From the NCBI RefSeq assembly GCF_023973825.1, contig NC_090123.1:1347501-1411500 (forward strand): DNA of 64,000 nt. The letters run 5' to 3'. This stretch comes from Plasmodium brasilianum (Eukaryota > Apicomplexa > Aconoidasida > Haemosporida > Plasmodiidae). The position numbers and the translations under genes are program-made. The notes beneath the pieces are model-generated. The model had not been told where the DNA came from. It made no database searches and saw nothing but the letters and a program-made list of their open reading frames with translations. Shown in pieces: positions 11,463-23,563 of this stretch (positions are counted from its first letter, which is position 1; the number at the start of each line of letters is the position of its first letter).

Positions 11463-11635
11463 GGTATATGGGTGTATATGTGGATATGTGCGTGTATATG
11501 TGGGTATGTGCGTGTATATGTGGGTATGTGCGTGTATATGTGGGTATGTGCGTGTATATGTGGGTATGTGCGTGTATATGTGGGTATGTGCGTGTATATG
11601 TGGGTATGTGCGTGTATATGTGGGTATATATGCGA
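11463..11635. repeat. 20-bp minisatellite upstream of centrin-3
   Basis: About eight copies of GTATATGTGGGTATGTGCGT. It has the same 20-bp period and the same G-rich-strand character as the array in SPO11 intron 7, though the unit differs. Confidence 0.93.
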
Positions 11636-11879
11636 ATTTACTGCTAATATGCGAATATATATGTATATATAAAGGCAAAAAAAAAGAAAACGCAAGGCCT
11701 ACTAAAAAATAAAATTGCAATAAAAATCAATTTATCCCATATGCTTCCTTTTTAAAGATATTTTAAATCAAAAAAAAAAAAAAAATTTGTACGTGTTAAT
11801 ACAATGGAAAACATAATCCCTTCAACGCACGAAATAATTTTATATCTACGAGGAGTGTGTATTTTAGGAGAAAAAAATA

Positions 11880-12205
11880 AAATAAAATGAAGTGGTATAA
11901 AATGACGTAAAATAAAATGAAGCAATATAAAATACAGTAAAATATGATAAGTTAAAATAAAATAAAGTGAAATACAATAAAGTAAAATATGATAAGTTAA
12001 AGTAAAATAAAGTGAAATAAAATAAAGTAAAATATGATAAGTTAAAGTAAAATAAAGTGAAATAAAATAAAATAAAGTGAAATAAAATAAAGTGAAATAA
12101 AATAAAGTGAAATAAAATAAAATAAAGAGAAATAAAACTAAGAGAAATAAAATTAAGAGAAATAAAATTAAGAGAAATAAAATAAAGAGAAATAAAAGTA
12201 TAATA
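11880..12205. repeat. AAATAAAATAAAGTG-type degenerate repeat
   Basis: A-rich array of 5-bp-based words (AATAA, AAAGTG, ATGATAAGTTA) with changing higher-order periods. Minus frames through it read as Phe/Leu/Ser/Tyr repeats and are not genes. Confidence 0.8.
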
Positions 12206-12732
12206 AAAAAAGATATGCATAAGTGTAAGCAGGTACTTTCAAAAAAAGGCACACTTAACAATTAAGCATTAACCAAAGGAAAAACATTTAAAGTTGAATA
12301 ATTACTCGTCGAGTTAAAACATTCAAAATGTATATGGGATACATAAACAATATGTTTTTAATTGCAATGTAAACGTAAATTATCCTCAGTGCAAATATTA
12401 ATAGGTGTAAATGTGTACATTATTAATATTTTTGCAAACTTTCACAATGAGAGAAAAAATCTTTTAAATAATTTTCCCTTCAATGGATTTTTTCAAAATT
12501 CGACATTATCGGTCCATAGGCTAGTGCATTTATAGGTATGCATATATGTACCTATTTATATATATATATCAACTATTATGCCATGGAAAATGGTAATACA
12601 TTGCACGTTGGAAAAAAATAAATAAATAAGAGAACATATAATAAATAAAAGAACATATAATAAATAAAAGAACATATAATAAATAAAAGAACATATAATA
12701 AATAAACGAACAAATGAAGGTGCAAGCTTTAC

Positions 12733-12816
12733 CATGTTGGGACAGTTTGACGGAAAAAAAATAATTAAATAATGGTGAAAAGAGCGTAATTTATCAACTA
12801 CAACATTTCTTTTCAT
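12733..12816 (-). CDS. Possible first exon of an unrecognised gene
   Basis: ATG at 12816 opens 28 codons (MKRNVVVDKLRSFHHYLIIF...) of normal composition that end at a good GTAAAG donor (12732 downward). The codons beyond it run into the 19-bp repeat, as expected for an intron. A possible acceptor (CACTAG) lies near 12520, but the phase-0 join gives only a few further codons before a stop. Evidence is composition plus one splice site only. Confidence 0.25.
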
Positions 12817-13238
12817 ACTTACTGATTATCACACCGTAACTGTTCTACGTGTAGAATTACACATTAAAATATTTTTAATCCATTAGCTAACTTTTTTAGA
12901 AATTAAAATTCTTTTTTTCAGAGCGTTTTAATTTTATGTAGTCATTATATTACATTCTGCCGTGAAATTTTTGAAAAATGGTGAACGAAGAAATGGGGGG
13001 GCAAAAAAAAAAAAAAAAAAAAAGAATTGGACAAAAATTTCTGAACTGCTCATAAAAATGTGAAAATAATATGAACTTGCAATAAATAAATAAATAAATA
13101 AAAATATATAAGGATACACATATGTATATAACACATATATACTTATTTAATGCACATTTAAATTCGCGTACAATCGCATAATGACCACATGTATTGGTGT
13201 ACTCTTCTTATCGTATTATTCCAATTCGGTGTATCTCT

Positions 13239-13270
<32 letters not shown>

Positions 13271-13282
13271 CTCTTCCTTTTT

Positions 13283-14443
13283 CTATGGTTTTAAGTCTTT
13301 CTTTAAGGGTCCATAATATTTGATTTTTTCTTCACTGGTTTGGAATCTTCCATGGCCTATTTTGGATGAAGTATCAATAAATTTAAGAGCAATTTGAGCT
13401 ACGGCATCTCTTGACACTTGTGGTACCAATGTTTTTCTCAAAGTAATGGGTCTTTTCTTTGTTCCAGCTACACAACCTTTTAATAAAATAAAATCTTCAT
13501 TTACAATACCATAATGTGGAAAGCCACCCATAGGAGTAATTTTTTTTTCTGTAATATCAGCATCCGTGGATGCACTATTTTTATCTTTTTTTAAACCAAT
13601 ACGATAAATTTTTTTATTTCTTTCTGTTCTATGAAAATATCCTTTCTGACCATGTCTTGGTACTTGAAATTGAACTCTAGCTGGATGCCAAGCACCTATA
13701 CAAGCAACTTTTCGTAATCCTCTGTGTGTTTTTCTTGGTAATCTTTTTACTCCATATCTACTAACAACACCTTTTGTACCATGCCCTTTTGTAACACTGA
13801 TAACATCAATCATCTCGTTGTCATTAAATACAGTGGATACAGGTAAATTCTTTTCTAATAAATCCTTAACGAAATTGATCTTCTCTTTCATTGTACCTCC
13901 ATTTATCTGAATCTCCATAATATGTGCCTTCTTCATACGTAAAGGAGTTTTTGATGGTTGAGTATGACAAACAGCTCTAAGTATGGTGCAATATTTTTCT
14001 AATCTTTTATAAAGTAATTCTTTTGTCGACTGGGGAATATTTAAACTTTTTGTAAATGCTTTCTTATCACTATTATACCAATTTTTATAATACCTCCTTC
14101 TAAACTCATCGGATACATGATTAGCCCATACTGTAGTTAATATTCTTAATCCTTTGGGTGTTTCTCTATATCCTATCATTCCAACAACAACCATTGGAGC
14201 ACATTCAATAATTGTGCATGCTTCAACAATTTCCTTTTTGTGTAGTTTTGATCCTGGTTTATCCACTTCTCTTACGATATGTGTCATACCTGCCTTATAC
14301 CCCAAAAAGGCAGTGAAATGAGGAGGCTTTTCCTTATCATCCTTTGGAAATGATCTTATCTTACCCCTCATTCGTTTACATCTTTTTCTTGGCAAAAAAC
14401 CCAACGACCCGTGGCGTGGTCTTTCAAACTTACGGTGCGACAT
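13283..14443 (-). CDS. RPL3: 60S ribosomal protein L3 (uL3), cytosolic
   Basis: uL3 is one of the earliest proteins to join the large ribosomal subunit and reaches toward the peptidyl transferase centre. A single uninterrupted exon of 386 residues starts with [20 protein letters not shown], the standard eukaryotic L3 N-terminus, and keeps family landmarks such as [49 protein letters not shown] and [15 protein letters not shown]. The His in the WHPARVQF finger loop, known in yeast as the methylated His243, is present. Codons are less AT-biased than in neighbouring genes, as expected for a highly expressed gene. The 5' flank has (TA)n and a 24-bp repeat, and the 3' flank begins with a long T tract. 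Confidence 0.98.
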   Translation of the reverse strand: MSHRKFERPRHGSLGFLPRKRCKRMRGKIRSFPKDDKEKPPHFTAFLGYKAGMTHIVREVDKPGSKLHKKEIVEACTIIECAPMVVVGMIGYRETPKGLRILTTVWANHVSDEFRRRYYKNWYNSDKKAFTKSLNIPQSTKELLYKRLEKYCTILRAVCHTQPSKTPLRMKKAHIMEIQINGGTMKEKINFVKDLLEKNLPVSTVFNDNEMIDVISVTKGHGTKGVVSRYGVKRLPRKTHRGLRKVACIGAWHPARVQFQVPRHGQKGYFHRTERNKKIYRIGLKKDKNSASTDADITEKKITPMGGFPHYGIVNEDFILLKGCVAGTKKRPITLRKTLVPQVSRDAVAQIALKFIDTSSKIGHGRFQTSEEKIKYYGPLKKDLKP

Positions 14444-14503
14444 CTTTTATTGTATCGGGCGGGGGGGATAAGTCAAGATATGCGTAAATAAATACGTGTA
14501 TAG

Positions 14504-14549
<46 letters not shown>

Positions 14550-14679
14550 GTATATGCGTATGGGCGTATGCACTCAAGTACTAGGCGTGCTTACTGAAAA
14601 ATATCGCTTGTGGCGTTATAAAATATATACCTTATCGTCGAAAAAAGGGAAAAAAATTGAAACAACAATGTAAATGTAT

Positions 14680-14805
14680 ACGCAAAAGTATATATAATTG
14701 TATATGCAAAAGTATATATAATTGTATATGCAAAAGTATATATAATTGTATATGCAAATGTATATGTAATTGTATATGCAAATGTATATGTAATTGTACA
14801 TGTAC
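14680..14805. repeat. 24-bp repeat upstream of RPL3
   Basis: About five copies of a 24-bp unit with TATATGCAAAAGTATATATA; the later copies change AAAAG to AAATG. Confidence 0.85.
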
Positions 14806-16254
14806 ACGTATACATATAAATAAAAATGCAAATACAAATAAAAAATGATATAAAAAAAACTGGAGCTACCTTTCTATTTGCTATACGTAACTACAAAACG
14901 AATTTACTCAGCTTGTTGTGCTAAATATATATATAAAGCAATAAAAATAAAATAAAATAAAAATTTCTCTATGTCATAATTTCTTCAAAAAATCTGTTAA
15001 CGGATCATATTTCGTGCAAAAAGGTAAAAATCGCCATGCAGCAATAATATCACATATATGTATGTAAAATATATATATATATTTATATATATATTTATAT
15101 ATATATATTTATATGTACATATTTATATATACATATTTATATATACATATTTATATATACATATATATATATTTTTTAATTTTATTCAACAAAATGCACA
15201 AAATTTAATAAATTGCGCTTAGTGAAGCATAAATGTACGCATTATATATGTAGGTATAAAAGGCTTGTACCGTTTTTGTATATCAGAGCAAAAAAAAAAA
15301 AAAAGTAAAACAGTACTCACTTAAATTAGAAATTTATAATTAAGCTGTAACATATAGGATATAAAATATAAGCTGTTCTCTTTTTTTTTCGCCATATATT
15401 ACTTTTAATACCAACCTTATAGCGCTTATACCATATATACATAGTTAAGTACGCACATAGGGGGGTCGTAATGTCCGTGAAGAGTATTTTCACCTCCACA
15501 ATACTAAAACTGCAAAATAAAATCCAATTTATTTTGTTTTTTTTATTAATTGATGTTTAGAAACGAAAAATAATTGTAAATGAACACCTGTATATATATA
15601 TATATATATAAATATTATATATATGTACATATACATATATAAGAATATATGCACATGTTCATATTTATAGATATTTTATGAACAGTTTTTTAAGTGAGGC
15701 CAGCTATTTCTCAGTACATTTATCCATAAATAAAAAAGTAAGTACTACGCAGTTTTTCCTCTTAAGGCTCTACAAATAATTACTATCAAGCGGAACACAA
15801 TAATTTAAAATTAGTAGTTGTTAAAGAGTTATGCGTAAATACACGCTTAAGAATAAGCGCACACGCACTTTTTGTATGCGCTTTTATACATATATTTACC
15901 CACGTAGTATACAAAAAAAATATGTACATAAATTATATTGCATAAATTATATATATATATATATGTATATATTTTTATTTTTCTCTTAGAGTTTAGAGTG
16001 TAAAGTGCATCATAAATATTCAGCTTGAAACAATTAATAAAAAATAGTGAAATGAACAAATTAAATAATTAAATAAAAATGGTTTTCTTGTTAATATTAA
16101 AATATTCCTTTTACTTGACTATCACATTTTTAAAAAATAAAAAAGAAGGAAAAGTTTAGCATAAATAAATAATTTTATTTTCGTTCTAGCCGACGCTAAT
16201 ATTAAGTCAAAAAGGTATCAAATGAAATTATACCTAAATTTTAAAAAATGTTAA

Positions 16255-16405
16255 ACGTATGTATGTATGTATGTACGTATGTATGTATGTATGTATGTAC
16301 GTATGTATGTACGTATGTATGTATGTACGTATGTATGTATGTATGTATGTATGTATGTACGTATGTATGTACGTATGTATGTATGTATGTATGTATGCAA
16401 GTATA
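16255..16405. repeat. GTAT/GTAC tetranucleotide microsatellite
   Basis: Over 30 tandem GTAT units with interspersed GTAC variants. All frames are open (Met-Tyr-Val-Cys repeats), which explains several spurious reading frames. Confidence 0.92.
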
Positions 16406-17165
16406 TATTATGTATATACGTATGCACGTATATATTATGTATATACGTATGCATGTACATATTATATATGTGTGTATTTATGTTTGTATGTACATGTTTA
16501 ATTCAACAGAGTATCACATACTTGTTGTTAATTTATTATGTAAAGTTGTTTTAGAGGTAAATTTAGGGGAGGTTACGTAAAATAAGAGGATTTTTTTTTT
16601 GTCGAATTCGGTCTTCTTGTACTTTAACGAGTATACACATGTATGCACGTAAGTATGTAAGCATATATACATATATATATATTGGAATGGGTATGTATTG
16701 CAACGTCAAGGGTTCTGTCTCGTTTCTTTTTTCGGAAAAATTGTTCATCTTGTGGCTGAGTTAGCACAAGAAGTTCAAGTTTTTTTCCGATGACTTTTAT
16801 TGTATAGCGTAAAGATATTATTTAGCCAAATTAAAAAAATAAAAAGAGAAAAAAAAATAAAATAAAAAAAAAAGCATCATTGCAAAGTACTGTATTACTG
16901 CAAATACTTGAAAAATAGATTTAAAAAAAAAAAAAAAAAAATGTGTTCCACAATTTTGCAACGTTGAAGGCCCATTATCTTATTTTTATGAACTCTGAGG
17001 TGTACGCATTCCCATTTTTATTTACATTTTGGGCATATAAATAGAACTAGAATGCTTTTTTTAAAAAAATCGCTTGTCTTCATCTAAATGGTTTAATTAA
17101 GCATAATACATAACGAGCTACTTTCCTTTTTCATTAAAATAAGCTACATTTGCCTTCTTTTTGTT

Positions 17166-17202
<37 letters not shown>

Positions 17203-17671
17203 GTAACTACATAAAAGGACATCCTTTTCGAAATGTATTCCTTTTTTCTTCTTCTCTTTTTTTTTAATAAAAGCATGTTGAACTATTATGTACATTTTTC
17301 CTGTCCTACTTAGTGGAACTATGGGTAGATAGAAAATATAATACGAATTTTATTTTAATTTATTTATGTTAAATTTTTTTTTTTTTTTGTTTTTATAATT
17401 TTGGCATATTCAAATTTTGCATTAACACGAGAAAAATATTCCTTGCATCATTTTTGTTTACGCTGTACATTAAGGCCTACATTGTCAAGCGCGATAATAC
17501 GTGCATTAATGCGTACGTGCATGTACGTGTACATATACACATATACAGACACACTCACACTCACACTCACACTCACGAACATACGTGTTCTCTTCCCCCC
17601 TCCTCGTGTACGTCCACACCAACTTGCAAAAGAACCGAGAAAAATTGAATATATACCGCACAGATAAAAAA

Positions 17672-19070
17672 ATGAAAGAGACCAATAACTCTGAAAAGGA
17701 AATTAGGCAAATGCTGCCAGTAATGGTAAAGATTTACATAATTTTATAAATTAAAAAGGTAAAATAAAAAATATGATGGCATCTGTTCTTACTAATCATT
17801 TTTATTATACCCCTCTGTACTTTATAGTTAATAGGTTTGGTAACCCTAGTTATGTACACCATATTTGTAACTGTAATGGATGATATATATAAAAGCATAA
17901 CAAAGCAATGCAAAACAAATGAGAAGATAACAATACAAAAGAGAAAACTCCAAAATTTGCATGCATAGGGGAAGTATAGAAATATGTTCACCCTTACCAG
18001 CGATCAATTCTTCATTGCACAAACATATTTTCATATTTTTAATTCAAAAAACCGGTGTATTAGTTTTATTGCTTGGTCTTGCTGCAAATTGATGTCGAGC
18101 AGCAGTACGTTGATAAGAATCTATTTAAAGAAGGATGTGCTAAACTAGTAACTTGTACAAAAATACATGAGCATGTACAGGCGTCTGAACGAGGGGAATC
18201 CTCATATACGTTTATTTCCCTTTTTGACTTCGATTTTGATGTGTTGACTTTTTATTTTTTTCCATTTTACACTTTATTTTTCCCTTTATTTTTTATTTTA
18301 TTTTATACTTTATTTTTCCCTTTATTTTTTATTTTATTTTATACTTTATTTTTCCCTTTATTTTTTATTTTATTTTATACTTTATTTTTCCCTTTATTTT
18401 TTATTTTATTTTATACTTTATTTTTCCCTTTATTTTTTATTTTATTTTATACTTTATTTTTCCCTTTATTTTTTATTTTATTTTTTAATTTTAATTTTTT
18501 TTTTTATCCCATTAACAGTTCACTTGTTACTCTTTCTGATGATATGGTCGTTTTATAAAACGTATAAAGTGAACCCAGGTGTAGTGCCCGGTACCTTTCA
18601 GTGAAAAAAGAGTAGACTACCGAGGTCTTTTTTTTACTTACAACATACTCAACTATACTGTTTCCGATTTTTATATTCGAATAAACTATGATACTTTTCT
18701 TTATTGTTGTCCTCTTGACAGACACCTACGAGTGGAAAGTAGATCCGGATATTAATCGAATAAAAGAGAGAGAGAAGACAGGTTATTTTCGACACGTTCG
18801 AACGTAACGACTGTTGTTCATGCGTTTGAATCGATTCTTAGTTATATTTATCGTTCATTGTTTATTGCCCATTGTTCAATGCTTATTGTTCATTTTTCAC
18901 TGTACATTTTTCATGCTTTATTGCTTTTTGTTTATTTCCTTTTTCTGTGCAATTTTTGGGGCTGTTACTGATGATGTATGTGCACTGTAGGGACTTTTAT
19001 AATCTCCCGCCGTATTGTATTTCTCCTATTTTTAATTCTACGAATTAAGTTATATGTATGTACATGAATA

Positions 19071-19113
<43 letters not shown>

Positions 19114-21239
19114 ACACGTACGGGCGTATAATTTCTCTTTGACCTTATCCCCCAGGGGAATTGCGCTATTGCCCGCACGAGAAGAAGTACAAACCAGACC
19201 GAGCCCATTACTGCAGGTTATTATTGCATTGTTAGTTAGGGATCTTTTCATTTTTAGCAAATTGGGGGGGTTCATTAAAAAAAAAAAAGAAAAATATGCG
19301 TAAAATAAGTATAAAATGGGAATAAAATGTGCATACATACGTGTCCATATACTTATGTATATATTACACTTTTCCAGGGCAATTAAAAAGAACGTGCTGA
19401 AGATGGACCACTACTGCCCATGGGTAAAGGAGTATATATTTTCTATTTCCTTTTTTATTCCTTTTTGGCAAAATTGCGCTTTCGCATCCATCTAATATGA
19501 GCGTTTCATAAGCTACAAAAAAAAAAAAAAATAAATAAAAACAAAAATAAATAAATACATATATACTTGAGAAAAAGAAAATACCTCTTCACTTATAATG
19601 TTCTTGGTCTTTTTTTTTTTTTTTCGAATAACAAAAATTATACATTTTGTATTATTCCAAGTTACAGTGCCTCCATATAGTGTGTGTCTGTTTATGCACT
19701 TGTTACTTCTTCTTTTAAAAAAAAAAATAAAATAAAATATATAAAATAAACACATGAATGTACACATTACCATATACATAAACGTGCACGTGCTCTTACT
19801 ACAACATCCCCAAACACTTGCAGGTTGCAAACTGCGTTGGATTTTACAATTACAAATTTTTTTTGTTGAGTCTTTTTTACGCGAATTTCTGCTGTTTTTA
19901 TGTCGAGATAAATTGCTACTCCTCCTTCCCCAACTTTTATTCTAACCCTAATGTTCTCTTCAACGACGTTTTCTATTTGTTCCTGGAGATGGTCCTAGCT
20001 GTCGTCATTTTGCTGTAACCAATTGCATTCCTTTACTTTAATTCATAGTTCTATACATCCAAATGATAGGCATAATATGCTCACGTGTATCATACATTAA
20101 TACAATTTTATACATGTACATATGGTGCATAACACGTACACACACTTATCTATATATATGTATATATATGCATATAAATATTTAAACGTCGACTCCTGAT
20201 GGTAAAGAACTATTTTTCCATTGCTGCTTTTTCTGTTCAGAATAATTTTCCCCTTTTTCCTTTTCCACTTGTACCTGACGGCAAAAAATTATACAACCCT
20301 GGAATTCTGCGTTGTTAGCATTTTTTTATTTTTCGTTTATGTTGTTATATATAGTCAGTCAACTCACTTTCTATGTAAAATGAATAAATAAAATTTTCCT
20401 TTTTTTTTTTTATTCATCCATCCATTCATCTATTCATCCATTCATCTATTCATCCATTCATCTGTTCATCCATTCATCCATTCATCCATTCATCTGTTCA
20501 TCCATTCATCTGTTCATCCATTCATCCATTCATCCATTCATCTGTTCATCCATTCATCTGTTCATCCATTCATCTGTTCATCCATTCATCTGTTCATCCA
20601 TTCATCTATTCATCCATTCATCTGTTCATCCATTCATCCATTCATCTGTTCATCTGTTCATCCATTCATCTATTCATCTGTTCATCCATTCATCTGTTCA
20701 TCTGTTCATCCATTCATCTGTTCATCTGTTCATCCATTCATCTGTTCATCTATTCATCCATTCATCTGTTCATCTGTTCATTGTTCATCTGTTCATCCAT
20801 TCATCTGTTCATCTGTTCATCCATTCATCTGTTCATCCATTCATCTGTTCATCCATTCATCCATTCATCTGTTCATCTGTTCATCCATTCATCTGTTCAT
20901 CCATTCATCTGTTCATCCATTCATCTGTTCATCTGTTCATCTATTCATCCATTCATCTGTTCATCCATTCATCCATTCATCTGTTCATCTGTTCATCCAT
21001 TCATCTGTTCATCCATTCATCTGTTCATCCATTCATCTGTTCATCCATTCATCTATTCATCTGTTCATCCATTCATCTGTTCATCCATTCATCTGTTCAT
21101 CCATTCATCTGTTCATCCATTCATTTATTTATTGTTTCAGATTGGACAAAGGGATAAGCGAAATATGTACGACTTGGGGGTGGAGGAAAACTTCAAGCAA
21201 GTTCTGGTGAGATATGTCGATGAGCGTTGAGCAATATAC

Positions 21240-21272
<33 letters not shown>

Positions 21273-21486
21273 AACATACAGTTATATGCTCTATGCACTG
21301 CGCGCATCCATACATATGTATACCTCTGCATACACATTTATGACTACCATTTTCTTACATCTCCCCTCTTCTCTGTGCCTTTTCCAGGGTGATAACATTC
21401 TGCTATGGTTTCTGCCAGTTGGTCGACCTAAGGGAGACGGGTTGTTCTTCGCTACATTCGAAGCTGTAGGTAATAATTTTTTTTGA
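17672..21486 (+). CDS. DHHC-family protein S-acyltransferase (DHYC variant)
   Basis: Membrane enzyme that attaches palmitate to cysteines of target proteins. I resolve eleven exons: 17672-17725, 17828-17872, 18064-18154, 18519-18590, 18722-18781, 19156-19216, 19378-19423, 19824-20014, 20241-20310, 21141-21206 and 21388-21486. Phases agree throughout and give 284 residues. Order: TM1 (LPVMLIGLVTLVMYTIF), TM2 (HLLLFLMIWSFY), the VNPGVVP motif equivalent to DPG, and the Cys-rich domain (RYCPHEKKYKPDRAHYC). The core is KMDHYCPW (residues 136-143, catalytic Cys141), then NCVGFYNYKFF, TM3 and TM4, and a TTLE motif (NYTTLEFC). The tetrad is DHYC, not DHHC, a form known from yeast Akr1 and Pfa5. Exon 1 to 3 boundaries are the least certain. 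Intron 9 (20311-21140) is almost entirely an 8-bp repeat and intron 3 carries a 36-bp repeat. Confidence 0.85.
18256..18486. repeat. 36-bp T-rich repeat in DHHC-gene intron 3
   Basis: About six copies of a 36-bp unit containing ACTTTATTTTTCCCTTTATT. The + frame is a 12-residue Leu-Phe repeat, but the array sits between donor 18155 and acceptor 18518. Confidence 0.9.
20413..21128. repeat. 8-bp TTCATCNN array filling DHHC-gene intron 9
   Basis: About 90 tandem octamers, mostly TTCATCCA and TTCATCTG with some TTCATCTA, over roughly 715 bp. The variant octamers alternate irregularly. The long + frame starting at 20781 is an artefact of the array until it enters the true exon at 21141. Confidence 0.95.
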
Positions 21487-22067
21487 AGAAGGAGGGAACA
21501 CTTCACATGATCGAATATATACATATATAAACATATGCACATAGCACAAATATAGCAATTCAGTGCATGTATGCCAAACAGGGGCTTAAATGTAGATCCC
21601 TTGCATACGTTTGTGTTGTTTAGCATTCTTCATTGTACATACGTACATCCGCACATACATACATCCGCACATACATACATACATATATTAACAGCTGATA
21701 TTTATATGAACCCTTTAATTTCCCCAATGAGTAGGAGATAAATAAGTACACTAAAGTGAGTTGAGTTGTCAGATTAGCAGGATATACATTATGTCATAGT
21801 TTACCTTTTTTTTTTTTTTTATTGTTCATTGTCTCTACTTAATTTTTTATTTTTATAATGTCTTTCCCCCTTCTTCCTCGTATCGTATGTATACTCCGTT
21901 TTTTGCTGCACTTTTTGCTGGGCTTATTCTTCCTTTTCTTTTTTTCTTCTTTTCTTTTTTTCTTCTTTTCTTTTTTTCTACTTTTCTTTTTTTCTTCTTT
22001 TCTTTTTTTCTACTTTTCTTTTTTTCTTCTTTTCTTTTTTTCTACTTTTCCTTTTTTCTTCTTTTCT

Positions 22068-22100
<33 letters not shown>

Positions 22101-22161
22101 ATATGAGAGGAGTTGCTAATTGGCAAAAGGCTATGGATTATTGTCAATTCCCAAGCGGCTT

Positions 22162-22196
<35 letters not shown>

Positions 22197-22629
22197 CCCT
22201 CTAATTTATCTGTCACTGAGCTTTTTTAATTTTGCAAAAATCTGTAAAAACAAAATATAGAGAAATTTTTTATTTTTTAGTGGTTATAATAAAAAAAAAA
22301 ATTTTAAAAAAGGAGTAAAACTTTGTCAATTGAGCAATGGTAGTAATACGGGAATTTGGCAGCTTGAAATTTTGACCGATTGGACTTTAAACTGTTCGAC
22401 CGATAAACTAGTGAACTGCTAAACTGATGAACTGATGAACTGATAAACTGATAAACTGCTAATCTGCTAATCTGCTAATCTGCTAATCTGCTAATCTGCT
22501 AATCCGCTAATCCGAGTTCCATATAACGTACTGTACTTCCAATCATGGAGGGCCTCCAGTTCTTCTTACAAATAATGACGTATTAATCTTGAGTATAAAC
22601 AAACATATAACTTATGATAGTACACCACA
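21487..22629. other. Intergenic between DHHC gene and AlkB/Trm9-like gene
   Basis: Contains a TTTTTTCTTCTTTTC-type pyrimidine tract (about 21930-22100), long T runs and a short CTAATCTG repeat (about 22430-22510). No gene seen. An ATG at 22544 opens only 13 codons. Confidence 0.6.
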
Positions 22630-23312
22630 ATGAATTATGTAAAACTGTCCTTGCATTCTTACCCTGTCAAGTAATAGTGAAATTTTTTTTTTTTTTTTTT
22701 TTTTTTGTTACCTTTTTTGTTACAATATATTTGTACGGGCTTAATATACTCGTTTGTTTTAAGATGAAACGATATACACAAAGCGGCCGCTTATGTGGGT
22801 TTACCTGCGTGTGCTTATGTACATATATATAATGCGTATTGTGCATGCATGAATGCATGTATATGTGTATGCAGGTGTGGATAAATATATACAAGTATGC
22901 ATTATTTTTATTATAATTTTTTTTTTTTTTCCCCGTCTACGTGATTCCCCTAAAGGTGCTATGGAAAAACATACAAAGTATCAAACACTTTAAAACTTAA
23001 AGGAATAGGTTTGAAGAGTTTGGACGAAGAAGAAATACGAAATATCTTTAAGAAACTTGACATAAGATGTATGGCTTACTTAGTTGACAAGGAAGACATC
23101 ATATACTTGGAATTTTACAAAAAGAAGGAATGCTCGCAGATATTTAGCTTTTTCAATAAAGTAATGAAAAGAAAGGAAAAGGAAAGAAAAAGAAAAGGAA
23201 AAAAGACAAAGGAGAGGGCAAAAAGAAAAGAACGAAAGCAAATGAGTAGTTCTTAATTTTCCCTCATCTCCCCCTAACATAGCAGATATGTATATATGTC
23301 CGTCCATGCCAT

Positions 23313-23386
<74 letters not shown>

Positions 23387-23520
23387 GTTGTACATTTAAC
23401 ATGTGTGTTATGTGTAGATTGAAGGTATACACACACAGACACACATAATATTAAACTCTCTTTTTTTTACTGTTACACAGGATTTGCGCTACAGTAAACA
23501 ACCGCTTTATTTTATTATAC

Positions 23521-23563
<43 letters not shown>

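Larger units (their letters stand above)
11096..13282. other. Intergenic between centrin-3 and RPL3, repeat-rich
   Basis: Contains the centrin-3 promoter side and the RPL3 3' flank. Three repeat families occupy most of it: a 20-bp G-rich minisatellite (11465-11630), AAATAAAATAAAGTG-type units (11880-12205) and a 19-bp unit with AAGAACATATAATAAAT (about 12620-12710). A possible minus-strand exon lies at 12733-12816 and is listed separately. Confidence 0.6.
14444..17671. other. Divergent intergenic region between RPL3 and the DHHC gene
   Basis: About 3.2 kb separates the starts of RPL3 (-) and the palmitoyltransferase (+), so it must hold both promoters. It contains (TA)n at 14505-14545, a 24-bp repeat at about 14685-14800, TATATTTA-type sequence at about 15065-15175, a GTAT/GTAC microsatellite at 16255-16400 and an A run at 17171-17200. 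I saw no coding segment that I would defend. Confidence 0.6.

Noticed and set aside
17926..18063. TM2 of the palmitoyltransferase encoded by the GVLVLLLGLAAN frame near 18050
   Set aside because: That frame has a stop at once and no phase-compatible splice. The alternative frame (FYCLVLLQID...) and the exon at 18519 give a complete TM1-loop-TM2 with matching phases.
20781..21230. 149-residue Ile/His/Ser/Phe repeat protein
   Set aside because: It is a reading through the TTCATCNN array of an intron that runs into a true exon of the palmitoyltransferase gene.
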